Part shown: positions 1-5,380 of the stretch, piece after piece
Numbering within the stretch: the first letter of the stretch is position 1
Layout: every line of letters begins with the position of its first letter
From: JBARRO01 sp049644265
GTDB lineage: Bacteria > Bacteroidota > Ignavibacteria > UBA10030
Length of the DNA: 7,284 bases
Direction: 5' to 3'
Assembly: GCA_049644265.1 (NCBI GenBank)
Contig: JBARRO010000034.1
Coordinates: 1-7,284, forward strand
Translations under genes and position numbers: made by a program
The notes under the pieces: model-generated
Database searches by the model: none
The model's input: only the letters and a program-made list of their open reading frames with translations
Told to the model about the DNA's origin: nothing

Positions 1-1169
1 TCGTTGACAAGCATATGGTCCATTTGCACGGGGAAGTACACGTCGAGAGCGGGTTGCCACGATTGGCTGTGCACATCAGGAGAAATTCGGAATGGCTTTG
101 TTCGGAGATTGCCGTATTCAATAAGATACAGACCGTTTTGCGCCACAGAGGAAAAATCGAATTGCGCGTAATGATATCTCAGGTAGTTCCCCCAATGCCT
201 CAGCGTATCTTTGAATGCTTCTACAAGCTGGCCAGAATCGTTTACCTTCAACAACCGTGGGAGTGCGAATTGGTGTTCGTTCTTGTCGAATTCCAACACC
301 GCGACCTTTTTTTGGCGCGGATGATATCCGACCTGCGAGTGGGCTATCACGGGTTGACGGATCCAGTTGGGAATCGTGCTGGCCGTGAGAAACCACTGAA
401 CTACCGTTCCCGATTTGCCGGAAGGGATCAGGGTCCTCACCACAAACCAACCATTTTGCGCCTTGTTTCGACCGTCGAGAAGGAGAAGATCGCCCGTGCG
501 TGACACAATGCTCACACGGCGCTCGGGATCTTCCGGTGCCAGGACGAGGGTCTTGCCGTGGGCAAACGGACTCGCCTCCACCGTTCCCCAGGAACTCACC
601 TCGGTGGGACCAACGGGATACAGGGGAAAAATTCCGCTCGTTCCGTCCATGGAGTAGGATTTCTCGAAATACGCGGAGGGAAGGAACTCCATATTCAGCC
701 CCGCCCGGCCTTCAAGTTCCCTGGGAAGCGGCTTATCAAGGACCACACTCATCAGTACTCCAGCCTGTTCCGTTTCAACGACAATTCTGTAGTTGAACCC
801 GAAATCAGGATACTTCAACTCAACCTCAACCTTATCCTCTACCTTAACCTTTTCCTCAACCTTTCCCCGATCCTCTTTTCTTCCCACGAGCTGCGGAATC
901 GCATCCCATTGCTCCGGCGTGGGACTCAACCGCACATCGCCGTTCGTCGCCGTTCTCACACCGTGATGAATAATCTCGATCCCGCTCATTTTCGCATCGC
1001 TGAAGTTGCCGTCGTACCAGTTGTTGAAGACGAGAACGTTCAGACCGCGAGTCTCAAAGTAACCGAGGTCGTTAAGCCGGAGGCGCGCGTCCTGAGACTC
1101 GGCACTCTCCGTCATGAGCACCGCAAACAAGCCACCGAGGAGGACCAGCCTTTGTCGAGCCAAACTCAC
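1..1169 (-). CDS. Secreted glycoside hydrolase family 9-like protein, N-terminal part (runs off left edge)
   Basis: I read this frame directly: 389 codons from a GTG at 1169, open to the window edge. Residues 1-27 look like a Sec signal peptide (basic start, hydrophobic LVLLGGLFAVLM, small residues near 23-26). Residues about 28-270 form a beta-rich domain I cannot name. From about 272 the text PVIAHSQVGYHPRQKKVAV matches the Ig-like domain that precedes the catalytic (alpha/alpha)6 barrel of many GH9 cellulases. PALDVYFPVQMDHM (373-386) looks like the entry to that barrel. The catalytic Asp and Glu residues would lie beyond the edge, so activity cannot be judged. The GTG is chosen because GGAG lies 7 bases upstream and the signal peptide begins there; the frame stays open upstream into the esterase gene. 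A charged Lys/Glu-Val repeat interrupts residues 103-119. The family call is from memory of homologues and rests only on the last ~115 residues. Confidence 0.78.
   Translation of the reverse strand, partial: MSLARQRLVLLGGLFAVLMTESAESQDARLRLNDLGYFETRGLNVLVFNNWYDGNFSDAKMSGIEIIHHGVRTATNGDVRLSPTPEQWDAIPQLVGRKEDRGKVEEKVKVEDKVEVELKYPDFGFNYRIVVETEQAGVLMSVVLDKPLPRELEGRAGLNMEFLPSAYFEKSYSMDGTSGIFPLYPVGPTEVSSWGTVEASPFAHGKTLVLAPEDPERRVSIVSRTGDLLLLDGRNKAQNGWFVVRTLIPSGKSGTVVQWFLTASTIPNWIRQPVIAHSQVGYHPRQKKVAVLEFDKNEHQFALPRLLKVNDSGQLVEAFKDTLRHWGNYLRYHYAQFDFSSVAQNGLYLIEYGNLRTKPFRISPDVHSQSWQPALDVYFPVQMDHMLVN
813..863 (-). repeat. In-frame 6-base-period array encoding a Lys/Glu-Val repeat inside the GH9-like gene
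   Basis: On the plus strand, 821-862 is seven consecutive 6-base units all ending in CCT (for example CAACCT at 821, 827 and 857; TAACCT at 845). Read on the gene strand the array gives alternating charged residues and valine (KVEEKVKVEDKVEVELK, residues 103-119). The period of six keeps the frame, and the product is a short, highly charged, beta-prone linker in an otherwise normal secreted protein. It resembles the short-period arrays in the spacers of this window and may be an insertion or expansion. Confidence 0.8.
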
Positions 1170-1173
1170 TATC

Positions 1174-2277
1174 TCACTCCACTTTTTTTGCGAAGAATGT
1201 ACCCCAATACTGTTCCACTTCAACTCCGACGACCTTCCCATGGTCATCCGATTTGAAGTGGGCATTCATAAATGAGCCCTTCAGATAAAAGCTGTTCTCG
1301 TTTTCAGCGAAGAAGACCGTCTTGGGATCGTCGGCTACTTGTCCCACAATTCGACCGCCCTCGACCGAGACCCGGGCTCGCAGACCCGGCCGGATTTCGT
1401 ACATTCCCTCATACTTCTCCAGGACCGAGGGGTCAAATGTAACGGACTTTCGTTCAAAAGCCCACTGGAGTCCGCGTGTGAATCCCTCTGCTTTGCTTCC
1501 CGAATGACCGATGTTTTCCAGAATCTTCGTCTGCATCTTCAACACTTTGTCCCCGCGTGACTGGAGCTGATCCACGAAACTCTTGAATTCTCGTACCCCT
1601 CGCTCAAGACCTCCTTCAACCATGTAAAGCCGGACAGGCTCAGAAGGATCGCTGTCAAAATATTTCTTTTCAAAAGAATAGATGATGCCGTTGTCAAAGG
1701 AAACAGCTGGACTCGCTGCAATGAACCGGGTGAAAAGGCCCGGCTCGCTGAAGATCGCATAGAGCGTGAAGAGTCCTCCGTATGAACTGCCCATCAGCGT
1801 GCGACCTTCTTTTTTCACTCGATACTTCGACTCGATGAACGGAACCAGTTCGTTCTTGATAAACGCGAGAAACTTTGGTGCATTCCCCGATTGCGGAACG
1901 CCTTTGGCATTTGTCGGAGTTAGGTCCGCTGCCCGCAGAGAGTCGTAGTTTGCATTCGGTCCTCCCCACGTGATGCCAACAGTGATCAGTCCCGGGAGGA
2001 ACCCGTCGAAATACTGCTGGCCGTAGAGCGCATCGACAAGGGAGAAATCCCACTGGCCGTCGAGCACATAAACCACGGGAAATCTCCGGGTTGTGTCTTC
2101 GTACCACCGCGGCAGCCGCACGTAGAGTTCATATTCACGTCCGACGATGGTTGAGGAAAGAGTAAGAAGTTGCGACCCTCTGATGACGACATTGGGAGGC
2201 GCTGACTCTTTGGTTTGTGGGAAGAGAACGGCTGACGACAAGAAAACAAGAAGAAGGGATTGTAGGATGATTTTCAT
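1174..2277 (-). CDS. Secreted esterase-D-family serine hydrolase with C-terminal beta domain
   Basis: A 367-residue alpha/beta hydrolase of the putative esterase (esterase D / enterochelin-esterase-like) family. Residues 1-20 are a Sec signal peptide, so it acts outside the cytoplasm. The nucleophile elbow is G163-S-S165-Y-G167, giving Ser165 as the catalytic serine; His258 (in ENIGHSG) is the likely catalytic histidine. The acid residue probably lies around 213-225 but I cannot fix it. The segment VVYVLDG (68-74) is the usual early core strand. Residues about 281-367 form a separate beta-rich tail of the kind (DUF3471-like) seen on serine hydrolases of this group. The ATG at 2277 gives the signal peptide; no SD sequence precedes it. 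The gene lies directly upstream of the GH9-like gene and ends four bases before its GTG, so removal of acyl groups from plant or microbial polysaccharide is a reasonable inferred role. The substrate cannot be told from sequence. Confidence 0.85.
   Translation of the reverse strand: MKIILQSLLLVFLSSAVLFPQTKESAPPNVVIRGSQLLTLSSTIVGREYELYVRLPRWYEDTTRRFPVVYVLDGQWDFSLVDALYGQQYFDGFLPGLITVGITWGGPNANYDSLRAADLTPTNAKGVPQSGNAPKFLAFIKNELVPFIESKYRVKKEGRTLMGSSYGGLFTLYAIFSEPGLFTRFIAASPAVSFDNGIIYSFEKKYFDSDPSEPVRLYMVEGGLERGVREFKSFVDQLQSRGDKVLKMQTKILENIGHSGSKAEGFTRGLQWAFERKSVTFDPSVLEKYEGMYEIRPGLRARVSVEGGRIVGQVADDPKTVFFAENENSFYLKGSFMNAHFKSDDHGKVVGVEVEQYWGTFFAKKVE
1177..1180 (-). promoter_or_regulatory. Ribosome binding site of the GH9-like gene
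   Basis: GGAG on the minus strand, 7 bases before the GTG at 1169. It lies inside the last codons of the esterase gene, whose TGA (1176-1174) falls between this site and the GTG. This decides the GTG as start and suggests translational coupling of the two genes. Confidence 0.6.
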
Positions 2278-2523
2278 AAGACGATTGTCGATTCTTTAGA
2301 TTGGAAGAAGTTGAAGATTGAAAGTTGTAGGCTGAATGTTGTAAGTTGAAAATGGATCTGGTTAATTGGTGAGCGGTTAATTGGTGAATGATCCACGTTT
2401 CACATTTCACATATCACTTATCGCATTTCACTTATCGCCTATCGCTCCCCACGATTTACGATTCACCCAGCCAAAAGGTGGAGCATGGCGGGCAGGCATT
2501 CACTATTTACTATTCAATGCCTC
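2278..2523. repeat. Spacer made of a degenerate 7-base tandem array
   Basis: No gene is seen between the esterase start and the aldo/keto reductase stop. From 2303 the plus strand divides into consecutive 7-base units: purine-rich ones first (GTTGAAG 2310, ATTGAAA 2317, GTTGTAG 2324, GTTGAAA 2345), then pyrimidine-rich ones (TTTCACA at 2398 and 2405, TTTCACT 2426, TATCGCC 2433, ATTTACG 2454, ATTCACC 2461). Small phase slips occur near 2373-2380 and 2395-2397. GGTTAATTGGTGA is repeated exactly at 2360 and 2375, and TCACTTATCGC at 2414 and 2428. A non-repetitive patch (2468-2497) is followed by three more units (ATTCACT 2498, ATTTACT 2505, ATTCAAT 2512). Open frames through it are low-complexity artefacts. 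Confidence 0.85.
2494..2522 (-). terminator. Possible stem-loop after the aldo/keto reductase gene
   Basis: AGGCATT at 2494-2500 and AATGCCT at 2516-2522 pair perfectly (7 bp, 15-base loop), starting one base past the TGA of the aldo/keto reductase gene. There is no T-run after the stem on the minus strand, so it is not a classic intrinsic terminator. It may simply protect the 3' end or be chance within repeat DNA. Confidence 0.3.
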
Positions 2524-3378
2524 TCATAACCCTCCTATCCTCTTCACCAAATCCTTCATCTCATCCACATTCTCCTGTCCAATCGTGAAGGCGTCGATAG
2601 AACCGAGATCCAGCGTATAGCGCAGGCACTCGTCAATTCTATTGCGAAGCCGGCCGACTCCGAGGATCTTCATTCCGATGACGCCTTTCCCTTTGCTGTG
2701 CATGGTATTCAGGACGCCTGCCACTGTGGAAACGTCAGCATCCATCGAAATGCCGGCGGGATTGATTCGGGCCAGGTCGACCTGCACCCAATCGCAATCG
2801 GCGGCGGCCTTCAAGGCTCGAAGCGTGTGACATGAGACTCCATGAGCCCTCACAACACCCTCCTCCCGTGCCTTGGCGAGAACCTCCATGACTCCTTCCA
2901 TCTGCTCGGGCCAGTCAGAATCTGTCATCATATGAAGAAGCACAATGTCGATGTAATCCGTACCGAGTTCTTTTCGGAATCGGTCGAGGTCTGCTTTCAT
3001 TGCACGCGCGGATGTTGCGTGAGTTTTTGTGAGGATGACGACGTTGTTGCGGGAGGCGGTTTTGAGGGCTTCTTTTAAATGTGGATGGGTACCGTACTGG
3101 TCGGCTGAGTCCCAAAAATTTACGCCTTCGTCGTACGCCGCAAGGAGAAGGCCGGAGAGGCCTTTCACGCCAAGTCTATCGGTCTGATCGGAACGACGGC
3201 CAAATCCGTTGGTTCCGGTACCCATCGCCAATCGTGACACCTTGATGCCTGTCTTTCCCAACGTGACAACATCGTTTGCATATTTCTTGCCGCTGACAGA
3301 GGAAACACTGGGCCACGGCGTCATTGCCAAGGCACTGGCAGTGAACGCTGCCTGCTTGAAGAATTCCCTCCGCTTCAT
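2524..3378 (-). CDS. Tat-exported aldo/keto reductase
   Basis: A 284-residue NAD(P)H-dependent aldo/keto reductase with a TIM-barrel fold. The catalytic tetrad is visible: Asp90 and Tyr95 in WDSADQYG, Lys118 in ILTKTH and His149 in VLLHM. IGQENVDEM (267-275) sits where the family has its cofactor-phosphate loop. The N-terminus MKRREFFKQAAFTASAL has the twin arginine, two aromatic residues and a hydrophobic stretch of a Tat signal, which implies export of the folded, cofactor-loaded enzyme. Members with this leader are common in Bacteroidota and related phyla. The protein is somewhat shorter than the ~310-330 residues usual for the family, mostly at the C-terminal end. An SD sequence AAGGAG (3388-3393) lies 9 bases before the ATG, which fixes the start. 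The gene is divergent from the RACo-like gene and separated from the esterase gene by a repeat spacer. The substrate is unknown. Confidence 0.88.
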   Translation of the reverse strand: MKRREFFKQAAFTASALAMTPWPSVSSVSGKKYANDVVTLGKTGIKVSRLAMGTGTNGFGRRSDQTDRLGVKGLSGLLLAAYDEGVNFWDSADQYGTHPHLKEALKTASRNNVVILTKTHATSARAMKADLDRFRKELGTDYIDIVLLHMMTDSDWPEQMEGVMEVLAKAREEGVVRAHGVSCHTLRALKAAADCDWVQVDLARINPAGISMDADVSTVAGVLNTMHSKGKGVIGMKILGVGRLRNRIDECLRYTLDLGSIDAFTIGQENVDEMKDLVKRIGGL

Positions 3379-3599
3379 GATCTTTTTCTCCTTCAGTTCA
3401 ACGAGCGATGTTGAAAGATGGAACCGCGATAAAAGGGAACAGCTCCCCGTTATGCTGTGATGAAAAAGATTGCCTTACTCATTGAACTTTCGTAGAATGT
3501 TGTTGAACCGTTTCAATGTTCAAAAAAAACTGCGTATATTCAACCTCAGACCACTAAGGACACGAAGAACACGAAGAAAGCAAAGAACAACGCGGCCTT
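3379..3599. promoter_or_regulatory. Divergent control region with clustered TTGAA/TTCAA words
   Basis: This 221-base region separates the reductase gene (minus) from the RACo-like gene (plus). TTGAA or TTCAA occurs seven times (3397, 3411, 3482, 3503, 3512, 3519, 3539). TTGAAC at 3503-3508 and GTTCAA at 3518-3523 form a perfect 6-bp inverted repeat with a 9-base spacer. A weak promoter candidate for the plus gene is TTCAAT (3512-3517), 17 bases, TATATT (3535-3540); its -35 box matches poorly. The last part holds the 9-base repeat array listed separately. No gene is seen. Confidence 0.35.
3552..3587 (+). repeat. Four-unit 9-base tandem array upstream of the RACo-like gene
   Basis: Four consecutive 9-base units: CACTAAGGA (3552), CACGAAGAA (3561), CACGAAGAA (3570), AGCAAAGAA (3579). 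The array ends 12 bases before the ATG at 3600 and would lie in the 5' leader. Similar CACGAAG-type strings are, from general knowledge, scattered in spacers of many environmental bacterial genomes; their function is not known to me. Confidence 0.85.
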
Positions 3600-5249
3600 A
3601 TGGGCGTAGAACTCCAGATTAACAGCCAATTTGCAAAGGTCTCCCCGGGATCCTCTTTGTTCGATTACGCAGAGTCTCTCGGAGTCTACGTTCCAACCTC
3701 TTGCCATAAAGAAGGAAAATGCCGGGAATGCATGGTCGAAGTGACGGAGGGAATGGACTGTCTTTCCCCCATGGCTCACCAGGAGAGCCATCTCAAGGGG
3801 AATCTGCGTCTTTCCTGCCGGGCGAGAATCGTCAAGGAGTCCGGGACCGTTCGGTGCCACACGATGCGCCGGGGCGAAATGAGGATTGAGCGTTACGCTC
3901 TGAACCTTCCCGCCCGCTTGGAGAACTCGTTCCTTGACCCCTGCGTGACAAGGATCGGAGACTCGGTTTTCCTCGACGGAAAGAAAATCGACAGCAGGCG
4001 GGGACCGATCCACGGCATTGCCATGGACCTCGGAACCACCACCGTCGTCCTTCGACTTCTTAATCTCAAGACGGGCGAAGTCATCGCCGATTCTTCGTTC
4101 GAAAACCCTCAGCGGTTCGGCGGCTCCGACGTCATGTCCCGCATCCACTTCGACACCGAGCATCGCGGAAAGCTGCTGCAACGTACGCTGGCGGGATATG
4201 TCAGTCATGCCATCGAAGATTTTCCAGTCGATCCCGAGTCCATTTATGAAATGGTCGTCGTCGGAAACTCGGCCATGCGCGATCTGTTCTTTCGCCTGAG
4301 CGTGTATTCGATCGGCCAAAGTCCGTACCGGTCGATCACCGAGCTGCAAATGAAGGATGGAACAAGCACGAGCACCAGCCTTCGTGCAACGCCACGACGA
4401 CTGTCGCTTCCCCTGAATCCCGCTGCCCGAATCTACGGCGCCCCCATCATCAGCGGTCACGTCGGAGCCGACGCTGCCGCCTGTATGTCTGCGGTCGATC
4501 TGGCACATGAAGATCGTTTGGTTGCCGTCATGGATATTGGCACGAACACCGAGCTCATCCTGGGCAACAGGCACAAGATTTTTGCCGCATCCTGTCCCGC
4601 TGGACCGGCGTTCGAGGGCGGGAAGATTTCCTGCGGAATGCCGGCACTTCCCGGAGCAATTGAGACCTTGAGAATCCTGGACGACGGATCGATCAGAACG
4701 AGTGTGATTGGGGATGTTCCTGCTGAGGGGATTTGCGGATCCGGATTGGTCGATGCACTCAGCGAACTCCTGAGAACCAGGCGAATCAACTCTCTGGGGC
4801 GTTTTGAGGAAGGCGACAAGCATCTGGTGATCGACTCTACCGTTGACCCACCTCTTTCTCTGACAGAAAGCGACATCAACGAGCTCGCCCAGGCCAAGGG
4901 CGCCAACGTCGCCGGCCTGCATGTCATCTTTGATCAATACGGAATCGGATTTGAAGACCTGGATGTGTTCTATCTTGCCGGAGCGTTTGGAAGGCATCTG
5001 AACGTGCAGTCGGCCAAGAGGATCGGGCTTATCCCGAACATCCACGATTCGAAGATTGTGCAAGTGGGTAATGCGGCCATTGAGGGCGCGTCCGTTACTC
5101 TGCTCTCGCGGACGAAGCGGTCGGAGCTGGAAGCTCTGGTGAATCGGGTCGAGCATTGCCGACTCGAGACACATTCGGAGTTCTTCAATTTCTTTGTGGA
5201 AGGATGCCAGTTCAATCCCGTGGAATCGTTGCGCGTGCCTAAAAGCTAA
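3600..5249 (+). CDS. RACo/RamA-type ATP-dependent reductive activator of corrinoid proteins
   Basis: A 549-residue cytoplasmic protein of the RACo family. Residues 1-80 are a plant-type [2Fe-2S] ferredoxin domain with Cys35-x5-Cys41-x2-Cys44 and Cys73 in LRLSC as ligands. The rest is an ASKHA ATPase with the C-terminal DUF4445 region. Phosphate-loop motifs are AMDLGTTT (141-148) and VMDIGTNTEL (310-319); family signatures are CPAGPAFEGG (332-341), EGICGSGLVDAL (376-387) and FYLAGAFGRHL (457-467). Known relatives use ATP to push an electron from the Fe-S cluster onto inactive Co(II) corrinoid, restoring Co(I) in methyltransferase systems; some serve split methionine synthases. Length is near the low end for the family. 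The ATG at 3600 begins the ferredoxin domain directly; no SD sequence precedes it. The next gene encodes a MetH-reactivation-like protein, which supports a methionine-synthase or related corrinoid client, not visible here. Family assignment is firm; the client is inferred. Confidence 0.92.
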   Translation: MGVELQINSQFAKVSPGSSLFDYAESLGVYVPTSCHKEGKCRECMVEVTEGMDCLSPMAHQESHLKGNLRLSCRARIVKESGTVRCHTMRRGEMRIERYALNLPARLENSFLDPCVTRIGDSVFLDGKKIDSRRGPIHGIAMDLGTTTVVLRLLNLKTGEVIADSSFENPQRFGGSDVMSRIHFDTEHRGKLLQRTLAGYVSHAIEDFPVDPESIYEMVVVGNSAMRDLFFRLSVYSIGQSPYRSITELQMKDGTSTSTSLRATPRRLSLPLNPAARIYGAPIISGHVGADAAACMSAVDLAHEDRLVAVMDIGTNTELILGNRHKIFAASCPAGPAFEGGKISCGMPALPGAIETLRILDDGSIRTSVIGDVPAEGICGSGLVDALSELLRTRRINSLGRFEEGDKHLVIDSTVDPPLSLTESDINELAQAKGANVAGLHVIFDQYGIGFEDLDVFYLAGAFGRHLNVQSAKRIGLIPNIHDSKIVQVGNAAIEGASVTLLSRTKRSELEALVNRVEHCRLETHSEFFNFFVEGCQFNPVESLRVPKS

Positions 5250-5362
5250 CCGCAAAGAGCGCAAAGAAGGCGCCAAGGACGCAAAGGAGAAACAAACCTT
5301 TATTTTGTGAAGTATTTTTTTTCTCTGCGCTCTTTGCGACTCCTTTGCGACCTTTGCGGTTA
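5247..5362. repeat. Large symmetric inverted repeat built of CGCAAAG units
   Basis: The left arm (5247-5286) carries CGCAAAG-type heptamers starting at 5251, 5260, 5271 and 5280. The right arm (5323-5362) carries the reverse complement CTTTGCG type at 5323, 5332, 5343 and 5352. Both arms show the same 9, 11, 9 spacing and pair end to end. By eye 32 of 40 positions match, including an uninterrupted 11-bp outer stem, TAACCGCAAAG. The loop (5287-5322) is A/T-rich. The outer stem starts on the TAA stop of the RACo-like gene, and the right arm ends 18 bases before the next ATG. It could act as a bidirectional terminator, an mRNA-processing or attenuation hairpin, or be a repeat element with no host role. 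Confidence 0.9.
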
Positions 5363-5380
5363 TTCTTCCTATCAGACTTT

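Noticed and set aside
15..1256. Plus-strand open frames of 162 and 232 codons at the left edge
   Set aside because: The minus-strand frame is open for the whole stretch with a signal peptide and a GH9-type Ig-like domain; the plus frames are shadows.
2135..2410. 91-codon minus-strand frame running from the spacer into the esterase gene
   Set aside because: Its sequence (repeated His-Gln-Leu, Asn-Leu-Gln) is translated spacer repeat and then an out-of-frame esterase reading.
2303..2518. CRISPR array or satellite with identical repeats
   Set aside because: Units are 7 bases, highly degenerate and have no spacers between them. Nothing resembles a CRISPR repeat-spacer structure, and no cas gene is present.
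3546..5276. 576-codon open frame on the minus strand opposite the RACo-like gene
   Set aside because: The plus strand has every RACo family motif in order, whereas the antisense protein has no recognisable motif and is His/Arg/Asp-rich. It is a long shadow frame caused by codon bias.
5345..5380. TTG start for the reactivation-domain protein
   Set aside because: It lies in the right arm of the inverted repeat, and the added residues are repeat-derived. The ATG at 5381 is the better start.
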